From assembly GCA_050329575.1 (NCBI GenBank), contig JBHJOP010000042.1:1-64000 (forward strand): a DNA stretch of 64,000 bases, in the 5' to 3' direction. Source of the stretch: JAUXFS01 sp050329575 (GTDB lineage: Bacteria; Pseudomonadota; Alphaproteobacteria; Rhodospirillales; Defluviicoccaceae). The position numbers were made by a program, and so were the translations under genes. Shown in pieces: positions 28,782 to 36,959 of the stretch (position 1 is its first letter; each line of letters begins with the position of its first letter). The notes under the pieces are model-generated. The model made no database searches. It had not been told where the DNA came from and worked only from the letters and a program-made list of their open reading frames with translations.

Positions 28782-29756
28782 TCAGCGGACGAGCTCGACG
28801 ACCCGGCGATCGGCGGCCACGAACCGACCCGATCGCGAATCGTATCGCCGCGCCCGCAGCGCGAGCGTCCAGCCGCCGGGGGAGCGCTCGACCCCGAACA
28901 GATGGTACTGCCCGGCCTCCGTGCCGGCGGTCGGCAGCGCCGAGGCGGAGGGGACGCCGAACACCGGCACCGGGCCATCCGCGCCGGCGATCTCCGCGGC
29001 GCAGAAGCGATGGTTGTGGCCGAACAGAACGAGCTCTGCTCCGGCGGTCGCGACGACGTCGCGAAACGCCGCGGCGTCGGCGAGCCCCTTGCGCCGCGGC
29101 GTCGTGCCCGGAATCGGCGGGTGATGAAGCAGGATCACCCGGAACACCGCGATCCCGCGCAGCTGTTCCAGAAGCCGGGCGAGGGCGGCGAGCTGGTGGG
29201 CACCCAGCCGGCCGCTTGCCAGACCGGGGGCGGTCGGCAGCGCCGTCGACAGCCCGACGATCGCCAACGGACCGCGGCGGCGGAGAATCGGGAACTCGGC
29301 GGCGGCCGGCGGCGCGGCGGCGGCGTCGGTCGCCGTCTCCGAGCTCATGTAGGCGGCCCATTGCGCCCACGACCGCGCCCACGGAACGGCGACGTAGGCG
29401 TCGTGGTTTCCGGGCACGACGGTCACCCGCTCCGGGCTGCCGAGCCCGGAAAGCCACGCCGCCGCCCGCGCGAACTCGGTCGGCAGCGAGATGTTGACGA
29501 GATCGCCGGTGACCGCGACATGGTCGGGCCGTTCGCCGCCGAGGTCGCGGGCCAGGGCATCGAGCACCTCCTGGCGGTGGATGCGGGTGCGCCGGCAGCG
29601 CCACGACAGGTAGCCGAGCAGCCGCTTGCCCAGGAGGGCGCCGGGGCCGGCGGCGAGGGGGCCCGGCACGTGGGGGTCGGAGAGGTGGGCGAGGGTGAAC
29701 ATCGGCTGGGCGGCGATTGGAGGCCAGGCGGCGACGGAAGCGGGTTCGGACGTCAT
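28782..29756 (-). CDS. metallophosphoesterase
   Basis: This 324-residue calcineurin-type phosphoesterase has the full metal-site series: HLSDPHV (D27, H29), GDLVN, PGNHDAY, LLHHPPI and FGHNH. Two metal ions are expected. The substrate is unknown; between an NTP-transferase gene and lptF in a sphingolipid operon, a lipid phosphate or nucleotide-lipid is plausible (inference). The ATG at 29756 overlaps the NTP-transferase stop as ATGA; ATG 29702 (MFTLAHLSD) is an alternative start. Confidence 0.82.
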   Translation of the reverse strand: MTSEPASVAAWPPIAAQPMFTLAHLSDPHVPGPLAAGPGALLGKRLLGYLSWRCRRTRIHRQEVLDALARDLGGERPDHVAVTGDLVNISLPTEFARAAAWLSGLGSPERVTVVPGNHDAYVAVPWARSWAQWAAYMSSETATDAAAAPPAAAEFPILRRRGPLAIVGLSTALPTAPGLASGRLGAHQLAALARLLEQLRGIAVFRVILLHHPPIPGTTPRRKGLADAAAFRDVVATAGAELVLFGHNHRFCAAEIAGADGPVPVFGVPSASALPTAGTEAGQYHLFGVERSPGGWTLALRARRYDSRSGRFVAADRRVVELVR

Positions 29757-30685
29757 CCTAACACAGACGGCGGCGGGGCGCGGCACCCCTCTGTCGGCGG
29801 CGAGGGGTCGGCCGCGACCACCCCGGCGGCCGCGCGCTCGCGATGCGCCAGGATCCGCTCGACGAGGGCGAGGTCGTCCGCCTTGTCGACGTCGATCGCC
29901 GCGTCGGCGACCGGCACGACGACGGCGCGGGCATCCGCACCCGCCACCTTCGACAGCCGTTCCAGGGCCTGAGCGAGGGTGAGACGGCCGAGGCCGTAGC
30001 GAAGCAGCGTGCCCGGTCCGAGCGCCGTGGCGATCCGCCACGGGCGCTTGCGGTCCCGTTCCACCCGCCGCCAGAACCGGAGCACATCGAGCCCCGTCGC
30101 GGTGCGCACGCAGAACAGGTTGCAGCCGCTCATTCGGCCGTCGCGAAACCGCAGGAAGGTGCGTTTGGCGTCCGGATGGGCGGCGAGCACCCGTTCGGCG
30201 GGGACCAGCCCGGCAGCGACGTCGGCGCCGGTGGCGTGGGCCGCCGCCAGGAAGGAATCGACCACGTCCGGGGTCAGCAACGGGTGATCGGCGGTGGTGA
30301 TCAGGAGCGGAAACGGGCGGTCGAGGGCCTCGGCGGCGGCGAGCGCGCTCAGGCTCGGGGTCGCCCGGCTCTCGACGACGACGAGTCCGGCGGCGGCCGC
30401 CGGCGGGAGGGAGGGCGCGAGATCGGCGACGAGGCCGGGTGTCTCGATCGAAACGGCGATGCGGGCGACCGAGTGGCTCGCGGCGAGCGCCGCGATCACC
30501 CGGGCCAGCATCGGCACCCCGCCGGCCGGCACCAGGCATTTGTGGCTCAGTCCCGCCGCGACGGCCACCGGGTCGTCGGGGCCGCGCCGGCCGGCGAGCA
30601 CCAGCGCCGTCGCCCGGGCCGTCCCCGGTGTCGGTACCGGTGTCGGTGCCGGTGCCGGTGTCGGTGTCGGCGAACCGCCGCTCAC
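29753..30685 (-). CDS. MobA-like NTP-transferase domain protein
   Basis: This 310-residue protein has a nucleotidyltransferase fold: ALVLAGRRG near residue 27 followed by HKCLVPAGGVPMLARV (nucleotide-binding Lys) and LLITTADHPLL, where the Asp binds metal. These features match MobA/IspD/GlmU-type enzymes that activate a phosphorylated small molecule with CTP or GTP. It may make an activated headgroup (inference). The GTG at 30685 overlaps the preceding stop as GTGA. The first 20 residues are Pro/Thr repeats encoded by a 6-bp DNA repeat. Confidence 0.72.
   Translation of the reverse strand: MSGGSPTPTPAPAPTPVPTPGTARATALVLAGRRGPDDPVAVAAGLSHKCLVPAGGVPMLARVIAALAASHSVARIAVSIETPGLVADLAPSLPPAAAAGLVVVESRATPSLSALAAAEALDRPFPLLITTADHPLLTPDVVDSFLAAAHATGADVAAGLVPAERVLAAHPDAKRTFLRFRDGRMSGCNLFCVRTATGLDVLRFWRRVERDRKRPWRIATALGPGTLLRYGLGRLTLAQALERLSKVAGADARAVVVPVADAAIDVDKADDLALVERILAHRERAAAGVVAADPSPPTEGCRAPPPSVLG
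30627..30668 (+). repeat. 6-bp tandem repeat in the NTP-transferase N-terminus
   Basis: Seven units of GGTGYC or a one-base variant run from 30627 to 30668. On the minus strand they encode alternating Pro with Thr, Ala or Val. Such runs slip during replication in whole units of two codons, so linker length may vary between strains. Confidence 0.75.
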
Positions 30686-31839
30686 GCCAGGTCCTTCTCG
30701 TAGACGCGGTAGGTCTTGTAGGGGCGTCCGCCGAACATCTCGATCAGCCGCCGGGTCGGCCGGTTGTCCTCGAGGATCCACGACAGCTCGCCCCGCTCGG
30801 TGCCGCGGCGGCGGTGCGCCTCGCGGATGAGATCGATCGCCCCCAGCATCAGCGCCGCGGTCAGCGGAGTCCCCTGATGGCGGCGGCGCACGCCCATCAG
30901 CGGCAGGCGGGCGCTCTTGACGCCGCGGACCTTGAGGCGCCAGAAGAGCTTCGCCCAGCCGAACGGCAACAGCCGTCCGCCGAGGTCGTGGATCGCCTCG
31001 TTGACGTTGGGCAGGCTCACCGCCATCGCCACCGGCACGCCGTCGAGTTCGGCGATGGCGACGTCGTCGGGGCGCAGCAGCGGCTTCAGGTTGTCCGCCA
31101 GGTCGCGCATCTCCGGTTCGGAGAATGGTTGAAACTCCCAGTTGCCCGACCAGGCGTCGTTGAAGATGTCGACGATCATCGCCACTTCGGCCGCGAACCG
31201 GCCGGCGTCCATCGGTCGGAAGCGGAGATTGTTCTCCGCCTTCGCCTTGTCGACGAAGGCGCGGATGGTCGCCGGCGGCTCGGCCGCCACCTCGTATGAA
31301 TAGGCGATCAGGTCCTTGGCCTTGCGATAGCCCAGCTGTTCCAGGCGCGGCCCGTAGTACGGCCGTGCGTGGCCCATCATCAGATAGGGCGGGGTCGAGA
31401 AGCCGTCGACCAGGAGGCCGCTCTCGTCGTTGATCGACAGGCTGAAGGGGCCGAGGATGCGCGTCAGCCCGCGCTCCCGCAACCACCCCTCGGCAGTGGC
31501 GAGCAGGATGCGAAACACCTCCGGGTCGTCCTCCGCTTCGAGAAACCCGAAATGTCCGGTCGCGGCGTCGTGCAGCCGCAGCGAGGTGCGGTCGAGCTGC
31601 GCGCTGATGCGGCCGACCGGCCGGTCGCCCCTGACGGCGACCCAGAAGGCCGCCTCGGCGTGGCGGAAATAGGGATTGCGGCGGCGATCGAGATGGCGGA
31701 GGCGTTCGAACCGCAACGGCGGCACCCAGGCGGGATCGTCGGCGTAGAGCGGCTTCGCCATCTCGACGAAGCGAACGAGGGCGCGACGATCGTCGACCGG
31801 TTGGAGGCGAAGCGCACCCGGCGCGGCTCGACCGCTCAC
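30682..31839 (-). CDS. large GNAT-like acyltransferase, candidate bacterial ceramide synthase
   Basis: This 385-residue protein begins ALRLQPVDDRRALVRFVEMAK and contains a C-terminal GNAT-like half (about residues 210-385, ELSWILEDNRPTRRLIEMFG), much larger than ordinary acetyltransferases. In Caulobacter the ceramide synthase (bCerS) is a protein of this kind and size, encoded near SPT. It would N-acylate the sphingoid or 3-keto-sphinganine base. The role is inferred from class and context. The start is GTG at 31839; the stop overlaps the NTP-transferase start. Confidence 0.72.
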   Translation of the reverse strand: MSGRAAPGALRLQPVDDRRALVRFVEMAKPLYADDPAWVPPLRFERLRHLDRRRNPYFRHAEAAFWVAVRGDRPVGRISAQLDRTSLRLHDAATGHFGFLEAEDDPEVFRILLATAEGWLRERGLTRILGPFSLSINDESGLLVDGFSTPPYLMMGHARPYYGPRLEQLGYRKAKDLIAYSYEVAAEPPATIRAFVDKAKAENNLRFRPMDAGRFAAEVAMIVDIFNDAWSGNWEFQPFSEPEMRDLADNLKPLLRPDDVAIAELDGVPVAMAVSLPNVNEAIHDLGGRLLPFGWAKLFWRLKVRGVKSARLPLMGVRRRHQGTPLTAALMLGAIDLIREAHRRRGTERGELSWILEDNRPTRRLIEMFGGRPYKTYRVYEKDLA

Positions 31840-31891
31840 GCCGTCCGACCCCGGAGCGGGGGGCGGGCGGATGCTCGCCCGGCCACCGCGC

Positions 31892-32653
31892 TCAGCCGCC
31901 GGCCGCGCGGGTGACCGGGGAGCCGACCTCCAGGCCCGACAGCCGTGCCACCCAGGGATAGCGTCGGGTCGTCGGCCCCGTATAGCCGAGGTTGAACACC
32001 GTCTCGCTGCGCAGGAATTCGCGGGGATGGCGGTAGTAGGTGCCGAGCATCCGATCCCAGAAGAAGCTGGTGATCCCGTAGTTGCCCTTCTCGCTGTGGA
32101 AATGGTGGGCGAGATGCAGCTTCTTGATCCGCCGGAGCCACTTCCAGCGCGGCGTGAACGGCAGGTGCTGGATGCAGTGGCAGAATTCGTAGACGCAGGT
32201 TGTCGCCAGTCCCCAGGCCAGTCCGGCGAGCGCGCCGGCCGGTCCGGCGATCAGCCAGCCGATCGGCACGATGACCATCACCAGGGTCGGCAGGGTGGTG
32301 GTGAGCGCCCCGAACAGCACGCCGAGATCGTTGGGATCCTGATGGTGGTCGAAGTGGATGCGCTTCCACAGCGCCGCCGTCTGCGGGCGTTTGTAGAGGA
32401 AGCCGCCGTGCAGCACGAAGCGGTGCAGCAGGTACCACACCAGCGGGTAGAGGGGCACGACGGCGGCGGCGGCGAGCAGCGGCCGCCAGGAGTCTCCGGC
32501 CAGCGCGACGACCGCGACGACCGAGATCACCGCCAACACGAGATAGGACATGATCGTGTAATGGGTGAAATAAGCGGCGACGAGATCGCCGAGCGTCATC
32601 TTGTCGAGAAAGTACTTGCGGCCCGTCCACGGCCCGATCCGTACCGTCACCAC
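31892..32653 (-). CDS. fatty acid hydroxylase / sterol desaturase superfamily protein
   Basis: This 253-residue membrane di-iron enzyme has about four hydrophobic segments and the histidine boxes HRFVLHG, HFDHH, HCIQH and HLAHHFH that bind the iron pair. Relatives hydroxylate fatty acyl chains, sterols or ceramides using O2. In this operon ceramide hydroxylation (acyl alpha-carbon or sphingoid C4) is the obvious candidate (inference). The start is GTG 32653, or the next codon, also GTG, which gives better spacing from AAGAGG. Confidence 0.85.
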   Translation of the reverse strand: MVTVRIGPWTGRKYFLDKMTLGDLVAAYFTHYTIMSYLVLAVISVVAVVALAGDSWRPLLAAAAVVPLYPLVWYLLHRFVLHGGFLYKRPQTAALWKRIHFDHHQDPNDLGVLFGALTTTLPTLVMVIVPIGWLIAGPAGALAGLAWGLATTCVYEFCHCIQHLPFTPRWKWLRRIKKLHLAHHFHSEKGNYGITSFFWDRMLGTYYRHPREFLRSETVFNLGYTGPTTRRYPWVARLSGLEVGSPVTRAAGG

Positions 32654-32712
32654 CTACCTCTTCTTCCCGCGGCGGCGCATTGTCTTCACCGGTCGCCGGC
32701 AGCCGGGTTCGG

Positions 32713-33627
32713 CTACGCGGCGAGCGGCGGCGTCCGCTCGATGACTTCGAAAGCGTCGTGGCGCACGTGGTTCTCGTCCATTTCCCGGCGGACCAGCGCC
32801 TCGCTGACGATCCCGCGCTCGAGGCATTCGCGCAGCAGACCGAAGAACAGCCGTTCCTGGTTGCCGTCGGGATGGCGCCGATAGCGTCCGAGGAACGCAT
32901 GGGCGCCGAACAGCTGCCGCCGCCAGCGCATGACCCAGCCGATCGGCGGGAACAGGCGGAAGGTCTCGGCCGGCGTGAAATCGACCGGCAGGCCGGTCTT
33001 CCACGGCTGGGTGATGCGGCGGGTGTTGTGCACCATCTTGGTGTCGGCGCTCAGCCGATCGAAGTCGTTCCATTCCGGCTCGAGCAGGCCGATCGACTCG
33101 CGCGGCTCCAGCTTCAGGGAGATCCACTCCATGTAGTCGCGCTTGAACGCGAACATCTCCTCGAACTGCTCCCGGCAGCGCCAGTGGCGAAGCTTGGCGC
33201 AGTCGAGCAGCATCACGCTGGTGGCGAAGAACCCGAGCTTGCCGGCCGCGATCCCCTTGAGGCCGGACCGGGTGCGGCACAGGATGGCCTTGCCCCGCAT
33301 GTCGCGCGACAGGAGCTCCCAGACGTCGCCGACCGCGAACACGTCCGGGTCGATCACCGCCGCCCGCCCGGAATAACCCATCAGCTCCGGCGGCATGAAG
33401 CGGAGCGGGGTGAACGACTGCAGATCATCCATCGTCCACGCGCGCTTGACGCCGTCGCGGAGGAACGGCTGGCCCTCCCGCGCGGCCAGGAACGGATGGT
33501 CGTCGGTGTGGATGATGCGGACGTCGAACGCCTCCGGCGTCCGCGAGTTCCGCTTCAGCGCGTGCTGCGCGACCAGCGCCCCGACGATCTGCTTTTCGTT
33601 GGTGTGGATGAAGACGCAAGGCTTCAT
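32713..33627 (-). CDS. glycosyltransferase-like protein (paralogue A)
   Basis: This 304-residue protein starts MKPCVFIHTNEKQIVGALVAQ and carries a DxD-type acidic patch VIDPDVFAVGD in the layout of GT-A / GT8-like sugar transferases. It is paralogous to the gene at 35619-36521 along its full length; shared blocks include SVMLLDCAKL, KTGLPVDF and ENHVRHDA. No signal peptide is seen. It is 59 bases ahead of the hydroxylase and could be the first gene of the minus operon, adding sugar to ceramide lipids (inference). Family membership is a structural guess. Confidence 0.62.
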   Translation of the reverse strand: MKPCVFIHTNEKQIVGALVAQHALKRNSRTPEAFDVRIIHTDDHPFLAAREGQPFLRDGVKRAWTMDDLQSFTPLRFMPPELMGYSGRAAVIDPDVFAVGDVWELLSRDMRGKAILCRTRSGLKGIAAGKLGFFATSVMLLDCAKLRHWRCREQFEEMFAFKRDYMEWISLKLEPRESIGLLEPEWNDFDRLSADTKMVHNTRRITQPWKTGLPVDFTPAETFRLFPPIGWVMRWRRQLFGAHAFLGRYRRHPDGNQERLFFGLLRECLERGIVSEALVRREMDENHVRHDAFEVIERTPPLAA

Positions 33628-34167
33628 GGGCGGTTTCTGAAGGTCAACAGGGCCGGCACTCCGATCGGGTCCTTATCAAATCTCGCCGCGGGCCGCAAGA
33701 CAGCCGCCTTGATATAAGACGTCGGCCCGATCCTGGCGAGCGCTCGGGACGGGCATCGGTGCTGGTCGGCCATCGGCGGCCCGGCAGCCGGAATGCCCTC
33801 GCACCTGCGGCCGATTCGCCCCGCCGCTGCCAGGGGTACGCCGACGAAGGGGGCCGAATCGCAGGCCGCTCGCGGTGAACCGAGACCGTCCGCGAGCGTC
33901 CGGGTCGCCGCCTCCCGGGTCCCGCCGCCGGTCCTGTCCAGGGGGTCAAAAACCAATCCGAACAGAGTGTTATCGGATGGCGACGGGGCCCGCCGGGGGC
34001 GGGCGCGGGCCCGTCTTGCGGCCGCGCCTCCTCCACGGCATGGTGACGGTGGGGCGGCGCGCGCTCGCGGCTCGTCGGGCGCCGGTGGCGGCCGGCCGAG
34101 AAGTGTCGGAAGTCAAATCTCGGGCGGAGTCAGTCCTCGGACTGCATTGGTCGTCATGGTGCAGTGC
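33628..34167. other. intergenic stretch between divergent glycosyltransferase-like and ELM1 genes
   Basis: This stretch holds no supported gene; frames crossing it are arginine- and proline-rich shadows. The promoter of the minus sphingolipid operon should lie near 33630-33720, where the DNA is somewhat AT-richer, but no clear -35/-10 pair was found. Confidence 0.5.
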
Positions 34168-34221
34168 GTAACAAATGGTAACAAAGAGTGATTTGAGGCC
34201 TGCCGCCGCCATTGATAGGGA
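34168..34221 (+). promoter_or_regulatory. tandem GTAACA promoter element, copy 2
   Basis: GTAACA lies at 34168-34173 and 34178-34183 (10-bp period), then AAGAGTGA, a -35-like TTGAGG at 34193-34198, 17 bp, and a -10-like TAGGGA at 34216-34221. This has the same architecture as the copy at 19625-19678, with differences only in the 4-bp spacer within the 31-bp block. The predicted start near 34228 leaves a leader of about 166 bases to the ELM1 gene. Confidence 0.7.
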
Positions 34222-34393
34222 TTGAGTAGCCGAGTCGGGCTTGTGGTTTGATCCGCTGTGCTTGGAACAGGTTTTCGACGTCAACGACGGACGAGCGGAC
34301 GACTGTCGAAGGGTTAGCCGCCGCTCATGTGTCACGGGGCCGTGTCGCGATCGTCGCGATGTCCGGCCCTCTCACCGTCGGGGGGAGTTTGTC

Positions 34394-35593
34394 GTGCCGG
34401 ATGGAATGAACGCGATCATGCGCGCCGATCAGGCCCCCAGGGTCTGGGTGATGATGGGCCACAAGGCGGGCGACAATTCGCAGGTGCTGGCGCTCGCCGA
34501 AGCGCTGGGAATCCCCTTCGAGATCAAGCGGTTCGTCTACCGGCCGTACGAACTGGTGACCAATCTGCTGCTCGGCCCCACCCTCGCCGGGATCGTCGCC
34601 AGCCGGTCGAGCGAGCTCGCGCCGCCGTGGCCGGACCTGATCATCTCGGCCGGCCGGCGCAACGAACCGGTCTGCCGGTGGATCCAGAAGCAGGCCAGGG
34701 GCCAGCGGGTTCGCCTCGTCCATCTCGGGCGACCGTGGGCGAAGATCGAGCGGTTCGATCTCGTCGTCACCACGCCGCAGTACCGGCTGCCGATTCGCGC
34801 CAACGTGCTGCAGAACAAGACGCCGTTGCACCGGGTCACCCGCGAGCGGCTGAACAAGGACGCCGAGGCGTGGGCGGCGCGACTCGGCGATCTGCCGAAG
34901 CCGTATATCGCGGTGATGATCGGTGGCAGCAGCGGCCCCTACACCTTCGACGACCGCACGGCGGCGCGGCTGGCCCGCCAGGCCGGCAACCTCGCCCGGC
35001 AGGTCGGCGGTTCGCTGTTGATCTCGACCAGCGCTCGGACGCCGGCGGCGACCATCGACACCCTGGCCGAACACCTCGCCTGTCCGTCCTATCTGTACCG
35101 CTGGTCGAAGGATGCGGCGGAGAACCCGTACTTCGCCTTTCTCGGCCTCGCCGAGCAGGTGATCGTCACCGGCGACAGCATGTCGATGCTGGCGGAGGCC
35201 TGCGCCGCCCGCAAGCCGGTCCACATCTTCGACCTCGGCGAGGGGCGCAACACGATGCGGCTCGCGCCGGCCGCGGCGCGCGACGGCGAGGTTCGCGTCG
35301 GGGCACGGATTTCGGCCGGCGCCCGCCTGCGGGCGTTCCTGTACCGGCAGATGATGCGCCTCGGACCAAAACGGCTCAGCCGCGACATCCGCATCGTCCA
35401 TCAGCACCTGGTCGATTCGGGGCTCGCGGTCTGGCTCGGCGATTCGTTCCCACCCGGATTGCCGCTGCGTTCGCTGGAGTGCCTGCCACGGGCGGTGGCG
35501 CGGGTGCGCGGCCTGTTCGAACCCCGGGGGGTCGACGTGCAGACGCCGGCCCCGCTCCGCGAGCCGGCGCCGCCGTTGAAGCGGACGGCCTGA
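34394..35593 (+). CDS. ELM1 / GtrOC1 family protein (mitochondrial-fission ELM1-like, DUF1022-type)
   Basis: This 399-residue protein belongs to the ELM1-like family: VWVMMGHKAGDNSQVLALAEAL at the N-terminus (split by the conserved GDN), then PDLIISAGRRNEPV and VMIGGSSGPYTFD, ending with VTGDSMSMLAEA, all typical. The fold resembles GT-B glycosyltransferases. Bacterial members are often encoded with lipid or surface-glycan genes; activity is unproven. GTG at 34394 has GGGGGAG six bases upstream; ATG 34406 is the alternative. It is expressed from a promoter element shared with the sphingolipid operon. Confidence 0.8.
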   Translation: MPDGMNAIMRADQAPRVWVMMGHKAGDNSQVLALAEALGIPFEIKRFVYRPYELVTNLLLGPTLAGIVASRSSELAPPWPDLIISAGRRNEPVCRWIQKQARGQRVRLVHLGRPWAKIERFDLVVTTPQYRLPIRANVLQNKTPLHRVTRERLNKDAEAWAARLGDLPKPYIAVMIGGSSGPYTFDDRTAARLARQAGNLARQVGGSLLISTSARTPAATIDTLAEHLACPSYLYRWSKDAAENPYFAFLGLAEQVIVTGDSMSMLAEACAARKPVHIFDLGEGRNTMRLAPAAARDGEVRVGARISAGARLRAFLYRQMMRLGPKRLSRDIRIVHQHLVDSGLAVWLGDSFPPGLPLRSLECLPRAVARVRGLFEPRGVDVQTPAPLREPAPPLKRTA

Positions 35594-35618
35594 GAGGCCG
35601 TTGCCGCCCGCCGAAGGC

Positions 35619-36521
35619 TCAGGCGGCGAGCGGCGGCGTGCGGTCGAGCACTTCGAGAGCGTCGTGGCGGACGTGGTTCTCGCGCATCTCGTCGCGAATC
35701 AGGGCTTCGGAGATCACCCCCTTCTCGACGCATTCGCGCAACAGGCCGAAGAAGAACTGCTCCTGCTTGCGGTCCGGATGGGCGACGTAGTGGCCGAGGA
35801 ATGCATAGTCGCCGAACACGCGGCGGCGCATCCGGTTGAACCAGCCGAGCGGGACCAGACCGCCCGGCCGCTCCGGCGGCAGGAAGTCGACCGGCAGCCC
35901 GGTCTTCCACGGCTGGGTCTGACGCTTGGTGTTGTGGAGCATCTTGGTTTGCGGCGTCAGCCGGTCGAAATCGTTCCACTCGTTCTCGAACAGGCGGATG
36001 GTTTCGCGCGGCTCGTACTGCAGGCACATCCACTTCATGTAGTCGCGCTCGCCGGTGAACAGCTCGCGGAACTGCTTCTCCCACTGCCAGTGGGTGAGCT
36101 TGGCGCAGTCGAGCAGCATCACGCTGGTGGCGAGGAAGCCGCGCTTCTCCTTGGAGCCCGACCGCGGTCGGCACATGATCGCGCCGCCGTCCATGTCGCG
36201 GCTCATCAGCTCCCAGACGTCGCCGACGGCGAACACGTCCGGGTCGACGACGATGGCGCGCCCCTGATAGCCCAGCAACTCCGGCGGGATGAAGCGCAGC
36301 GTCGTGAACGACTGGAGATCGTCATAGCGCCAGTGGCGGGTGAATCCGTCGCGGAGATACGTCTTGCCCTCCAACTCGCGGAGCAGAGGATAGTCCTCGG
36401 TGTGGACGATGCGGACGTCGAAGGCGTCGGCATGGCGGGAGTTGCGCCGCATCGAGTATTCCGAGACGATCGCGCCGACGATCTGCTTGTGGTTGGTGTG
36501 AATGAAGACGGTGGGTTTCAC
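35619..36521 (-). CDS. glycosyltransferase-like protein (paralogue B)
   Basis: This 300-residue protein is the full-length paralogue of 32713-33627: VKPTVFIHTNHKQIVGAIVSE, VDPDVFAVGDVWELMSRDM and FFGLLRECVEKG. The GTG at 36521 has an excellent GGAGG eight bases upstream and matches the paralogue's start; an ATG at 36590 would add 23 residues. The two copies flank the ELM1 gene in the same orientation to each other, so tandem duplication with later insertion is plausible. Sugar transfer is inferred. Confidence 0.62.
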   Translation of the reverse strand: MKPTVFIHTNHKQIVGAIVSEYSMRRNSRHADAFDVRIVHTEDYPLLRELEGKTYLRDGFTRHWRYDDLQSFTTLRFIPPELLGYQGRAIVVDPDVFAVGDVWELMSRDMDGGAIMCRPRSGSKEKRGFLATSVMLLDCAKLTHWQWEKQFRELFTGERDYMKWMCLQYEPRETIRLFENEWNDFDRLTPQTKMLHNTKRQTQPWKTGLPVDFLPPERPGGLVPLGWFNRMRRRVFGDYAFLGHYVAHPDRKQEQFFFGLLRECVEKGVISEALIRDEMRENHVRHDALEVLDRTPPLAA

Positions 36522-36959
36522 GGCCCGTTCCTCCGCTTGCGAGGATGGCATCCGACTCGGCTCTCTAGCAGAATGATTTCGCGCCCGCAAGACAACCCGA
36601 GCGGCGCCGGCGAAGCCGCGTCGGTGGCGACGCTAGCCGGGCGCGGGGGCGGCGATCATTGACGATGATCAAGGAGTCCGACGCGGTCCGCGGCCACGCT
36701 CGCGCCCACCGACGCGCCGGCGGCCGCCGGGCTGGGGGAAGACCGGGAGTCCCCGATCGACGGCGGCGCGCGCGACGGCCCTCGACAGCGACAGTCCGGG
36801 GTTCTAGTTTGGCGTTGCAGTGCAGCATGACCCTCGATCGCGCAGACGTGTCCGGAGAGTGGAGCGCCGGTGTTCCGGCCGGAGCGGCCGAATCGTCGGC
36901 CGCCGGCCCTCGCCCGCGCCGCCGCCGCGGCGCGCCGGCGGCGCCGCGACGCTAGGCCG
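36522..36959. other. intergenic stretch without a supported gene
   Basis: These 438 bases lie between divergent genes. Frames here are arginine- and proline-rich shadows. Promoters for both neighbours are expected; around 36790-36835 the DNA is slightly AT-richer, but no clear promoter was picked. Confidence 0.5.

Noticed and set aside
33644..34036. Possible gene on the minus strand upstream of the glycosyltransferase-like gene
   Set aside because: Arg/Pro-rich frame with no ribosome site, no motif and no composition like real proteins here.
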